Shown here: in pieces, positions 8,500 through 16,944 of the stretch
Position numbering within the stretch: the first letter of the stretch is position 1
Layout: every line of letters begins with the position of its first letter
Origin: Verrucomicrobiia bacterium
GTDB taxonomy: Bacteria; Verrucomicrobiota; Verrucomicrobiia; Limisphaerales; UBA9464
Length of the DNA: 64,000 bases
Assembly (NCBI GenBank): GCA_019634635.1
Contig: JAHCBB010000005.1
Span: forward strand, 1 to 64,000
Reading direction: 5' to 3'
The notes under the pieces: generated by a model
The model's database searches: none
What the model was told of the DNA's origin: nothing
The model's input: only the letters and a program-made list of their open reading frames with translations
Translations under genes and position numbers: made by a program

Positions 8500-10254
8500 T
8501 CACCCGGCAAAGGACCGCATCCGGGTCAGCAACCGGTGTCGCGCCCATCGGCTCCACACGGCCAGGGCGGTGCACAGCAGGGCGCCGGAAATCAGCGTGG
8601 GGGCATTTGTCCAGACGACGTAGCCCAGGTTCATGGACGCAGACTCGCCCGGCCGTACAGAGAACGCGTTAGGTCCGAGGGTTCCGACAACCCGACTCCA
8701 CAGGTAGGAGACTCCGACCATCAGCAGGAACTGCCCCAGGAAGGCGGTGAGGACCATCACGCCACCAAACGTCAGGCCGACCGCCGCGGGAGTCCGACCG
8801 GTGCGAAGCCCAAGCCAGAAAGCCACCCAAACGGTCGCCCACAGCATGAAGCCGTTGATGAGGCCGTTGCTCATCGAACTGGCAAGAACAACGCCCACCA
8901 CGTCACCTGCCACTCCCGGGGGCCGCCCGGTCAGATTGGGAAGATTCATCAACACGCCCCTGAGCGCACCCGTCAGCCCGTCCAAGACGGCCAACGCCAG
9001 GACGACCGGGCGCATCCGGCGCCAGATCTGTCCCACGAGGTCCGCCTCGCGCAGCGGCGTGGTCAGCAGAATCTCCAGTTCTCCATGACGCCGAAGATCG
9101 GAGAAGACGCGCGCGGCCATCCCCATCAGCAACAGGTGGCGGGACAGCGCCAGCAGCATGAGGGGCAGTTGCATCCAGGGCGTTGGCGACAAGCCCGTCT
9201 TGATGGCCAAATCCATCGGCACGGAAAGGGCCATCATGAGCAACGCCAACCCCGCCAGGACGCGACTCCACCGGGGCCATTGCAGCCGGTGGGCGGTGAT
9301 GTCCCCAAAGTCTGCCTCAAGCTGGCCCTTGACGCGCAGCACCATCCGGATCCAGCGGGCACTCTGCGCCGGCGAAACCTCCGGGCTGGCCTCCTGACGC
9401 CACGACCTGCGTACCTCGCGACCGGCGAGGGCCACCAGGCTCACGACCAAGGCCACCTGAATGCCGAGGCTTCCCAGAAACCGGGCTCCTGTCTGGGAGC
9501 CCGGCTGATCGCGGATCAGCGCAAGGAGGGTCAGTGGACTGGCCAAACCAAAGAGGGAGGATTCCGGGCCTTGAGGTCCTGCCGCACCTCGAAACACCAC
9601 GAAATCCAACGCCATGGGAAGGACGCAGAGTCCGAAGAGCATCCCCAGGGCAACCCCCATGGCCACCATCCCATCCGCCGTGCGGGCCGAGGCCCAGATC
9701 CCGCAGGCGAGCGACACGGAGAGGATGACGGGCAGGGCGGCGAACAGGCGCACCACCTCCCCTCCCGTGACGCCGCCAAACAGGATGGCGACGGCCACGA
9801 TGGGCAACATGGCCAGGAGGGCGTATGCCGCCGAAATCACCGTTCCCGCAAATTTCCCGAGCACCACATCCGTGCCCGTGAGGTCGGTGAGGAACAGCAG
9901 CCCCAAGGTTCCCTCCCGGCGTTCCTCGCACAGGCCCCCGGACGCCTGCCGGATGCCCTCCAGGAGGCAGCAGGCCACCAGGACCCACAGCAGCACCGCA
10001 AGCATCCGGCCGCCGTTGACGGTCCACGCTCCACCCGCGAGGCCGGACAGGAACAGCACCAGCGCGCCGACCGCAACCGGCGCGGCTGCGGCTCCGAGCC
10101 GCAGGTAGTACGTGGCTGACGATCGCGAACGCACCTGTAGCTCCCGGACCACCACCGGCTGGACCATCCCGGGAACCTCCCACCGGACGAATGGTGCCGA
10201 CAAGCCCGGAGCCAGAGCCGGGCCCGGGGTCGGCGCAGAAGCCGGAGCCGCCAT
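8500..10254 (-). CDS. ABC-2-type transporter permease
   Basis: About 584 residues with some 12 hydrophobic segments in two halves. EERREGTLGLLFLTDLTGTDVVLGK (about 115-140) and HGELEILLTTPLREADLVGQIW (about 390-415) are the two copies of the cytoplasmic coupling motif seen in ABC-2 permeases, so it looks like an internally duplicated permease. No ATPase is encoded next to it. A GTG sits directly before the chosen ATG and the stop of the upstream gene overlaps this start (TGATG), implying coupling to the arsenic cluster. Confidence 0.75.
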   Translation of the reverse strand: MAAPASAPTPGPALAPGLSAPFVRWEVPGMVQPVVVRELQVRSRSSATYYLRLGAAAAPVAVGALVLFLSGLAGGAWTVNGGRMLAVLLWVLVACCLLEGIRQASGGLCEERREGTLGLLFLTDLTGTDVVLGKFAGTVISAAYALLAMLPIVAVAILFGGVTGGEVVRLFAALPVILSVSLACGIWASARTADGMVAMGVALGMLFGLCVLPMALDFVVFRGAAGPQGPESSLFGLASPLTLLALIRDQPGSQTGARFLGSLGIQVALVVSLVALAGREVRRSWRQEASPEVSPAQSARWIRMVLRVKGQLEADFGDITAHRLQWPRWSRVLAGLALLMMALSVPMDLAIKTGLSPTPWMQLPLMLLALSRHLLLMGMAARVFSDLRRHGELEILLTTPLREADLVGQIWRRMRPVVLALAVLDGLTGALRGVLMNLPNLTGRPPGVAGDVVGVVLASSMSNGLINGFMLWATVWVAFWLGLRTGRTPAAVGLTFGGVMVLTAFLGQFLLMVGVSYLWSRVVGTLGPNAFSVRPGESASMNLGYVVWTNAPTLISGALLCTALAVWSRWARHRLLTRMRSFAG

Positions 10255-10958
10255 CACCGCCGCGCTCGGGACATCATGAAGACCATGTCCCGGGCAATCT
10301 CACGGCAACGCGCATCGTAGGTGGCCGCTTCCTCCGGCGAGCCGTCGAACGCCTTGGGATCCTCGTAGTTCAGAGAAATCCGCGACGAGGCGCCCCGGAC
10401 GATCGGACAGTTCTCATCCGCATGGCTGCAACACATCAGGGCCAGGTAGTCCGATGTCGGGTTGCCATCGCGGTCATACACCTTGGAGAAGGCCTTGAGG
10501 GGCGGCTGCGCCTCCGAGAAGCGGATTTCATAGACCGGGTTGGCCGCCACCGGGGGATCCGGGATCTGAAATCCGGCACGGCGCAACGCGGCGATGGTCC
10601 GAGAATTGCACGCCGTCGCCTCGGTCCCTCCCGAATGGGTGCGAATCCCGCGTACTCCGAAGTACTCGGCGGCGGCCTGCGCCCACACCTGGGCCAGATG
10701 GCTGCGACGCGAGTTGTGGGTGCAGATGAAGGTCAACTGAACGGTCTCCCCCGCGTCCAGCCGGGAACGGATCCAGCGGGCGGCCTTCTCAAGTTCCGCT
10801 CGCCGGACACCCGGGACGTCCGCCTCCGCCTGGTGCACCTCCGCCAAATAGGTGCGCACCGGGACCGGGACGTCGAGCGGATCCGCCCGGAGCAGGTTGC
10901 CGGACAACAAGACGACCACCGCCAGGAAGCGGTGCCAATTGGGGATCAAGGAGCTCAT
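10254..10958 (-). CDS. Exported low-molecular-weight phosphatase / arsenate-reductase-like protein
   Basis: A 234-residue protein. The N-terminal segment (RFLAVVVLLSGNLLRADP) looks like a signal peptide. The fold family is shown by FICTHNSRRSHLAQVWA, a C-x5-R phosphate-binding loop. It also has THSGGTEATACNSRTIAALRRAGF and a downstream MCCSHADENCP in place of the usual Asp-Pro loop, matching the protein-tyrosine-phosphatase family often found beside ACR3. It overlaps arsC by 4 nt (ATGA). The role as an arsenic enzyme is inferred from the cluster; an export signal on such an enzyme is unusual. Confidence 0.75.
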   Translation of the reverse strand: MSSLIPNWHRFLAVVVLLSGNLLRADPLDVPVPVRTYLAEVHQAEADVPGVRRAELEKAARWIRSRLDAGETVQLTFICTHNSRRSHLAQVWAQAAAEYFGVRGIRTHSGGTEATACNSRTIAALRRAGFQIPDPPVAANPVYEIRFSEAQPPLKAFSKVYDRDGNPTSDYLALMCCSHADENCPIVRGASSRISLNYEDPKAFDGSPEEAATYDARCREIARDMVFMMSRARR

Positions 10959-11416
10959 GGGGAACAGACGGGGGCATTGGAGAGGCGGATGCCGGCCTTC
11001 AGGCCGGCGGCATACGCCTCAAAAACGCGACGGATCTCATCCCGGACTCGACGAAACGCCGCCAAAATCTCCTCCTCCGACCCCGTCGCACGGGCCGGAT
11101 CATCAAAGCCCCAGTGATGACGCTCCACCTGCCCCGGAAACATCGGACACACCGCGTCCGCGTTGCCGCACACGGTGATCACCGTGTCCACTGGTTGGTT
11201 GAGAAACTCGCGTAGGTGCTTGCTCCGGTGCCCGGAAAGGTCCACGCCAATCTCCCGCATGACCTCGATGGCCTTGGGGTGAACGAATCCGGCAGGTTTG
11301 GAACCCGCGCTCTCGATGCGGAACCGGTCGCCAACCGCGGCGCGCAGAATGCCCTCGGCCAGGTGGCTCCGGCAGGAATTGCCGGTGCATAGGATCAGAA
11401 TGGTGGGTTGGGTCAT
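10955..11416 (-). CDS. arsC: Arsenate reductase, thioredoxin-coupled type
   Basis: A 153-residue protein. The N-terminal loop is CTGNSCRSHLAEG (Cys10, Arg16) and the redox pair is Cys83 and Cys90 in VCGNADAVCP, the same triad arrangement as the S. aureus pI258-type ArsC. The conserved DDPA motif (WGFDDPARATG) follows. It reduces arsenate to arsenite, which the upstream ACR3 pump exports. It lies 68 nt after ACR3, within the ars operon. Confidence 0.95.
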   Translation of the reverse strand: MTQPTILILCTGNSCRSHLAEGILRAAVGDRFRIESAGSKPAGFVHPKAIEVMREIGVDLSGHRSKHLREFLNQPVDTVITVCGNADAVCPMFPGQVERHHWGFDDPARATGSEEEILAAFRRVRDEIRRVFEAYAAGLKAGIRLSNAPVCSP

Positions 11417-11484
11417 GGGGAGAAGCTCTCCGGCTTAGGGTGGTTCCGATTCGTCTGAACGTGGAGGTGTGATCCATGGGCGGA

Positions 11485-12588
11485 TCAGGCAGGTGGCGCC
11501 TCCGGGCGAAACCAGCCGCGCGTCCGCCCGCAAATCCGGACCAGGAACAACATGAGGGGCACTTCGATCAGGACACCCACCACGGTGGCCAGTGCCGCCC
11601 CGGAGTTCAGCCCGAAGAGCATCACCGCCGTCGCGATGGCGACCTCGAAGTGATTGGAGGCGCCGATCATGGCGGAGGGTGCGGCGTCCTCGTAGGTGAA
11701 CCGAAGCCGGTGGGCGGCCCAATAGGTCACCGCAAAGATCAGCAGCGTCTGGACGGCCAGCGGGATGGCGATCCAGAGGATGGTCAGCGGGTTGGCCAGG
11801 ATCGTCTGGCCCTTGAAGCTGAACAACAACACCAGCGTCGCCAGCAGGGCCACGATGGACACGGGCGTCAGAACGTGCAGAAACCGCGTGGCGAACCACT
11901 CAGGCCCCTTCGTCTGGATGATCCACGCCCGGGAGCAATATCCGGCGACCAGCGGCAGGGCGACGTAAATGCCCACCGACAACAGCAGCGCCTGCCAGGG
12001 GACGGGCATCTGATTCACGCCGAGCAACCACCCCCCCAGCACGCCGTAGAGGAACAACATGGTCAGCGAATTCACCGCCACCATGACCAGAGTGTGGCCC
12101 TGGTTGCCCTTCGCCAAGTATCCCCAGACGAGCACCATGGCCGTGCACGGGGCAATGCCCAGCAGGATGGCGCCCGAAATGTACGAGCGGTACAACGCCA
12201 CCTCGGACCCGTCCTTCAGCACTTCCGTGCCAGGCAGAAAATCGCGGAACAAATGCCCGAGAAACAACGTGGCGATGCCGAGCATCGTGAACGGCTTGAT
12301 TCCCCAGTTCACAACCAGCGTGAGCAGGACCGGCCTCGGGTTGCGTCCGGCCTTCACCACCTCTCCAAAATCAATCTTCACCATGATCGGGTACATCATG
12401 AAGAACAGGCAGATGGCGATCGGAATGGAAACGACCGGCGCCCCGTTCACCACGATGGCCATGGCGTCCAGTGTTTGCGCCAGCCCGGGCGCCACTTTGC
12501 CCAAGAGGATGCCCGCGACGATGCACAATCCCACCCACAGCGAGAGGTGCCGTTCAAAAAGGCCCATGGATCTGGTGTCGTTGCTCAT
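11485..12588 (-). CDS. acr3: ACR3-family arsenite efflux permease
   Basis: A 367-residue, ten-segment membrane protein of the ACR3 family: [20 protein letters not shown] at the N-terminus, [17 protein letters not shown] with the conserved cysteine in the fourth segment region, and [14 protein letters not shown] near the end. The ATG at 12588 gives the family N-terminus. The frame continues upstream for 35 codons without similarity to the family. It exports arsenite produced by ArsC. Confidence 0.95.
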   Translation of the reverse strand: MSNDTRSMGLFERHLSLWVGLCIVAGILLGKVAPGLAQTLDAMAIVVNGAPVVSIPIAICLFFMMYPIMVKIDFGEVVKAGRNPRPVLLTLVVNWGIKPFTMLGIATLFLGHLFRDFLPGTEVLKDGSEVALYRSYISGAILLGIAPCTAMVLVWGYLAKGNQGHTLVMVAVNSLTMLFLYGVLGGWLLGVNQMPVPWQALLLSVGIYVALPLVAGYCSRAWIIQTKGPEWFATRFLHVLTPVSIVALLATLVLLFSFKGQTILANPLTILWIAIPLAVQTLLIFAVTYWAAHRLRFTYEDAAPSAMIGASNHFEVAIATAVMLFGLNSGAALATVVGVLIEVPLMLFLVRICGRTRGWFRPEAPPA

Positions 12589-12741
12589 GAAGCGCGCCCG
12601 GTTCTGACCGCCATCAAGTGTCCCGTCGTCCGCAGCACCCGGAGTCGGCGGCCCGCCCCCTGGCCGGTTGCTGACCCTGTGGACAAGGGCCACAACCCGG
12701 CGCGCCGCCCAAATCAGTGGTCGCGTTCACCCGGCAGACCC

Positions 12742-12763
12742 TACTTGGCCGTTTAGCCAAGTA
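12742..12763. promoter_or_regulatory. Candidate operator palindrome between arsR and acr3
   Basis: TACTTGGC (12742-12749) and GCCAAGTA (12756-12763) form a perfect 8-bp inverted repeat with a 6-nt centre. It lies in the 215-nt gap 12589-12803, which holds no gene. There is no T-run, so an operator is likelier than a terminator. That ArsR binds it is inference. Confidence 0.45.
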
Positions 12764-12803
12764 AAGGACCTATCGTTTGCCGGATCGCGGCCGCGGGATT
12801 GCG

Positions 12804-13118
12804 TCACTTCCTCGCGGCGCGCCGGTCCCGGACCGGCGTCAGGCGGTCCACGCAGTCCAGGAAGCTCAGAAGGCACGGGCAGCTCAGGCGGTAAAAGACG
12901 TTGAGTCCGCGCTTCTCCATTTCGAGCAACCCCGCCTCGCGCATGACCGTGAGGTGTTTGGAGACCGTGGACAGGTCGGCGCCCACGAGATCGCGCAGGT
13001 CGCACACGCACCGTTCACCCTCCTGGAGCGCCTCGGCGATGGCGAGGCGGGACGGGTGGGCGAGGGCCTTGATCACCGCCACGCGGCGGCCGGTTCTAGC
13101 GTTCAACGGCAGGGACAT
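12804..13118 (-). CDS. arsR: ArsR/SmtB-family arsenic-responsive repressor
   Basis: A 104-residue winged-helix protein: VIKALAHPSRLAIAEALQEGERCVCDL, with the As(III) ligand pair Cys37-x-Cys39 at the start of the DNA-binding helix region, then STVSKHLTVMREAGLLE, the recognition helix. The frame stays open upstream for over 200 codons but without family similarity, so the ATG at 13118 is used. It is the first gene of the ars run (arsR-acr3-arsC-phosphatase-like). Confidence 0.93.
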   Translation of the reverse strand: MSLPLNARTGRRVAVIKALAHPSRLAIAEALQEGERCVCDLRDLVGADLSTVSKHLTVMREAGLLEMEKRGLNVFYRLSCPCLLSFLDCVDRLTPVRDRRAARK

Positions 13119-13753
13119 TTTCGGCTCAAGAGGATTTCGTACGTGGGAAGGGAGGGAATGAGGGAGGTCGAACCCGATCGCGGAGCCGATGCGGCGGAAG
13201 ATGCCAGTGAAATACCTGCCAGGGCGTCCCCTGCAACCCCAGAGCGGGCGCAAACGCCACATTGAAATCCATGGCGCCAAAGTACACAGCAGGGGCGCTG
13301 GTGTCAGCCCTCGGAGCACCCTCACACTCCACTCGCGACGACGGAAATCTGGTTCCGCGCCGGGGCCGGCCATGCGGGCAACGAAGAGATGGTCACTGTA
13401 CGAGAAACCGAAATCACCTGGAACCGCGATCAAAACGGCGGAGGGCCGCATGTACTCCGGGACGCTCCGCGCGGGGCGACGCGAATCCGCTCCCCAAACG
13501 CAGGTTTGCGTCCGCGTCGTGCAGTCCGGCCCGAAGTGACGGACCCATTGGGCGCTGCCATCAGGCGAATCCCGGGAGCATGCCGCGAGCGTCCGCAGGT
13601 CGTCCGCGGCCAAGTCCTCGAAGGGATGATCCATCGTTTGGGGGGTGGCTGGCTCCGCGAGAACGAACTTCCCTGCGCCTTGACATGGACATGGGGCGCA
13701 GGCAGAAGCCGTCGCGTCCCGTAACTGCCAACTCAAGAGAAAGCCGGCAAGTG
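13119..13753. other. 635-nt gap without a convincing gene
   Basis: Open frames exist on both strands but none shows a recognisable motif, and they reflect high GC. TTGACA at 13680-13685 with CAGAAG 17 nt downstream could be the promoter of the PQQ-propeller gene. The left part must contain the arsR promoter, but I could not assign it. Confidence 0.5.
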
Positions 13754-16465
13754 ATGACCCAGCTTCCAAACGAGCGGAACCTCCGCATCCTGATCGCGAT
13801 CCTGTCCTGGCTTTCCTGCTTCGAGCTGCATCCACGGCTCCGCGCCAGCGGGGGGCCGTTGCTGTGGCACTGGTCGGCGTCGGGAGCGCTGACCGCGCCC
13901 GTGGTGCTCACCAATGGTCACGTGATCGTGGCGGTCAACCGGCGCGGTCCGCTGGACCAGCCGCCCGATCTCGGACGGATCTTTGCGGTGGCACCCGGAG
14001 GCACCGAGGTTTGGAGCCGGCCCCACGCGACGATTGGGCTCGCCAACCCCACGGTGGGTCCGGACGGACGGATCTGGATCACCGTGAATCGCGGCGGGAC
14101 CAACCTCCTGCTGGCCCTCAACGCCGAGGGGGCGGTGCTCCTCGAAACGCCGGCAACCGCAGCCAGTGGCACCCTCTCGGTGGGTAACGACGGCACCGTG
14201 GTCTGCCTGGGGCGTTCCCGCTTCCTGACACCCCAGTTTGAGGTGTACAGCCCGGACGGCGTGCTGTTGTGGACGTCCAACCTCTCGTCGGTACCGGGAG
14301 GAGCGCCTGGCCAGTACAGCCTTCAGGCAGACGGCACCGTGCTGGTGAACACGGTCGCCCTGACCGCCTATGAGCCCCATGGACAGATCCGCTGGCGCCT
14401 GGCGTCCGAAGGTGCGCAGTGGAGCGCGCCGGCGCTGGCGTCCGATGACCGCGTGGTCGTCCTCAACGGTCTCAATGAGCTGATGGCCCTTCAGATGGAT
14501 GGCACACCCCTCTGGACCAATCGGCTGGCGATCGGAAGAGGATCGCCAACGGGGCCTGTCGTGGACGCCGAAGGTCACATTTTCGTCACGGATTCCAGGT
14601 CGGTGCTGCACGCGCTGGATGCCGCGGGCAACGAGCTCTGGCAGCGGCCCCTTCCGGAGCCGACACCGTACCCGCCGTTGCTGGACCGAGACGGTCACCT
14701 GCTCGTTGCCGCGAGCGGGGGCATCATGATTCTTCGCAAGACCGGAGAACCCCTGGAACCGATCATTCTGTCCGGGCAGCCGACGCAGCCGCCGGTTCTC
14801 ACGGAGGACGGACAACTGCTGGTGGTCATTGCCTCCGAATTGTTCGCCTATCAGGCGCCCTCCGGACTCGACACCGCCGCGCCCTGGCCAATGGGGCGCC
14901 ATGATCCGCGCGGCACATCGAGCCGTCCCGGGCCGGTCCTGCCACCACCAGCCCCGGTGGTCCAGGCGCCGATTGCCCATGCCAATCGCGTCCGCTTCGA
15001 GATCGAACCCGTAGGGCGGCCTGCGGCCTACGAACTCTGGAGGGGCGACGACACCGGCTTCGCCGGGGCGGTTCGGATCGCCGAGTTCCCGGTCGGGGTT
15101 CGCAGCCTGGTGGATGCCACGGCGGAGCCCGGACGCACCTACCAGTACTGGATTCGCGCCCGGAACTCCGGCGGCTTGAGCCCGTTCACCGGGCCGGTTG
15201 AGGGCCGCAGTGTCTCCATTCCCCGGCGCTGGCAGTTCTCACCCGTCGGTCACCGACCTCCCGCGGTGGCGCCCAACGGCACCATCTACGCTTCGGGTCC
15301 CTCCGAACTCACCGCCCTCAGGCCGGACGGCTCGGTCCTCTGGTCCCTTCCCGAAATCTTCGGGCAACCGGTCGTCGCTGCGGACGGGACCGTCGTCATT
15401 CGCGGACCGGGAATGCTGTATTCCATCTCCCCATTGGGAACCACCAACTGGTCCGTTGAGAACGGTGCGTCGGTGTTTTCCACGCCAGCCGTTGATGTCG
15501 AGGGACGGATTCTGACCCCGGGGGCCGGCGAGCACTTCGTGGTGTACGACTCCGATGGACGGATTCAGTGGCAGTCCGTCGTTGGCGAGTTCGCCTCCAG
15601 TTCGCCTTCCATTGCGGCAGACGGGGTTGTGGCGTTGCCCACTCGGGACCTGGGTCTGATGTTGTGGCGTCCGGACGGCTCCGAACTGCCCGGCACGCCC
15701 CTGGAGTTCAATGTGGAGTCATTTCTGGCGCCGCCCTGGGGTCGCGAGGGCGAGCTCCTGCTGCCGGAAGGCGGGCTCCAAGCCATTCGGCGGGACGGGA
15801 CGGTGTCCTGGCAGGTGAACTCCCTGCAGTCCATAGAATCCGATCCCGCAGTGGCCGCGGACGGGAGCGTGTTCGTCCGATTGAACCGGATGGAAACCCC
15901 GCAATCCCTCCCCGGCCATTGGATTTGCGCGCTGGATCCGGACGGCACGATTCGGTGGCAAGAGCCGACAGACACCCTTGCCGGCACACCGGTCCTGACG
16001 GCGGGCGGCCTGGTGCTGGTGAGCGGGTTGGACTCCATCCGGGCTTTGCGCGCGACCGACGGAGAACCGGTGTGGATCCTTGAAACGACCTATTCCGCGC
16101 CGGTCCGCTCGCCGGTCCTTGATGTGGACGGGACACTGCTGGTGACCTCGGGCGATGTGCTGGAGGCCTATGATCTGGGTGAGGCCCCTGCGGACGCGCC
16201 GTGGCCGATGCATCGCCAGAATCCCCGGCAGTCGGCATCGGTCCAGCGTCCCGAGGGTGCGGTCACCCTCGCGGTGGACTCCGTGGGTGCGTCCGAGGCG
16301 ACCTTTTCCGTGGTGGCACCCCCGCCCACGGCCATTCTGATGACCTCCACGGATCTCCGGCGGTGGCGCCGACTGGCCACGCTTGCCATTGAGGGCGGCA
16401 GGGCCAGTCACTCGGTGATCGTTGGCGAAGAGGAGGCCGGCTTCTACCGCGTGATCCTTCCGTAG
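13754..16465 (+). CDS. Secreted PQQ-like beta-propeller protein with fibronectin-like insert
   Basis: A 903-residue protein. The N-terminus has a hydrophobic export segment (about 10-30). Residues about 35-380 and 490-810 contain repeated units of the type DGxxLWxxxL / AxDGTVV, as in BamB/PQQ-type propellers. Each half closes with a similar APWPM.R..PR string. Between them (about 390-480) lies a fibronectin-III-like segment (YELWRGDDTGF...YQYWIRARNSGGLSPF). The start ATG 13754 fits the signal sequence; GTG 13751 is equally close. The large protein at 28.0-34.7 kb shares the propeller type. Substrate unknown. Confidence 0.8.
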   Translation: MTQLPNERNLRILIAILSWLSCFELHPRLRASGGPLLWHWSASGALTAPVVLTNGHVIVAVNRRGPLDQPPDLGRIFAVAPGGTEVWSRPHATIGLANPTVGPDGRIWITVNRGGTNLLLALNAEGAVLLETPATAASGTLSVGNDGTVVCLGRSRFLTPQFEVYSPDGVLLWTSNLSSVPGGAPGQYSLQADGTVLVNTVALTAYEPHGQIRWRLASEGAQWSAPALASDDRVVVLNGLNELMALQMDGTPLWTNRLAIGRGSPTGPVVDAEGHIFVTDSRSVLHALDAAGNELWQRPLPEPTPYPPLLDRDGHLLVAASGGIMILRKTGEPLEPIILSGQPTQPPVLTEDGQLLVVIASELFAYQAPSGLDTAAPWPMGRHDPRGTSSRPGPVLPPPAPVVQAPIAHANRVRFEIEPVGRPAAYELWRGDDTGFAGAVRIAEFPVGVRSLVDATAEPGRTYQYWIRARNSGGLSPFTGPVEGRSVSIPRRWQFSPVGHRPPAVAPNGTIYASGPSELTALRPDGSVLWSLPEIFGQPVVAADGTVVIRGPGMLYSISPLGTTNWSVENGASVFSTPAVDVEGRILTPGAGEHFVVYDSDGRIQWQSVVGEFASSSPSIAADGVVALPTRDLGLMLWRPDGSELPGTPLEFNVESFLAPPWGREGELLLPEGGLQAIRRDGTVSWQVNSLQSIESDPAVAADGSVFVRLNRMETPQSLPGHWICALDPDGTIRWQEPTDTLAGTPVLTAGGLVLVSGLDSIRALRATDGEPVWILETTYSAPVRSPVLDVDGTLLVTSGDVLEAYDLGEAPADAPWPMHRQNPRQSASVQRPEGAVTLAVDSVGASEATFSVVAPPPTAILMTSTDLRRWRRLATLAIEGGRASHSVIVGEEEAGFYRVILP

Positions 16466-16470
16466 AGACG

Positions 16471-16506
16471 GTCGGTCCCGATCCCGGGCCCTGGATCGGG
16501 GCCGAC
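16471..16506 (+). terminator. Hairpin after the PQQ-propeller gene
   Basis: GTCGGTCCCGATCC (16471-16484) pairs with GGATCGGGGCCGAC (16493-16506) with one mismatch, starting 6 nt after the stop codon. It is followed by TCATTCTTCG, a weak T-rich tail. Confidence 0.6.
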
Positions 16507-16552
16507 TCATTCTTCGACGCCGGTGCGGCCGGCGTGCATGCTGCCGGTCGCA

Positions 16553-16897
16553 ATGCGCCAGATCCTTCAGCCGGGCGAAAAGATCCATCTGATCCAACGC
16601 CGGAACTTCGAGCACGAGCCTCATCGCCATTTTGTCGGCGAAGTGGAGGCCTATGAGAACGGACTCATCCGGGCGACCGGTTGGGTCTTTGCCGTGGACC
16701 AGATGACGTTCCAGTTCGTCCGCCGCCCCGAGCCCCGCACCCGCATCGTTTCCGCCTCCAGCGGCGAGGTGCTCATCAACGTCATTCCGCCCGCCGTGGA
16801 CCTTTCCCGCGTGACCTATCAGCACGAGGCCGGCGGCCTGCGGGTCTCCGATGGCAGCGCGTGGCACCTGGACATCAGCGAGGTGGCCTGGCGCTGA
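16553..16897 (+). CDS. Conserved-looking small protein of unknown function
   Basis: About 114 residues, beta-rich, no membrane segment. I do not recognise a family. The N-terminal part (QPGEKIHLIQRRNFEHEPHRHFVGEVEAYE) and codon use look like a real gene. ATGs at 16538 and 16553 are both possible. It ends 47 nt before the RsbU-like phosphatase on the same strand and is probably co-transcribed with it, so a link to the signalling module is possible but unproven. Confidence 0.65.
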   Translation: MRQILQPGEKIHLIQRRNFEHEPHRHFVGEVEAYENGLIRATGWVFAVDQMTFQFVRRPEPRTRIVSASSGEVLINVIPPAVDLSRVTYQHEAGGLRVSDGSAWHLDISEVAWR

Positions 16898-16944
16898 GGG
16901 CGCCCGGGCGCCGTGACGGACCCTCCGGTCTGGAAAACGAACCC

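Noticed and set aside
8473..10119. 548-codon plus-strand frame antisense to the ABC-type permease
   Set aside because: Composition is Gln/His/Arg-rich with no recognisable motif, and the minus-strand permease has clear membrane segments and coupling motifs.
13119..13835. Long N-terminal extension of ArsR (frame open to 13835)
   Set aside because: The extension resembles no family, while the ATG at 13118 gives a normal 104-residue ArsR.
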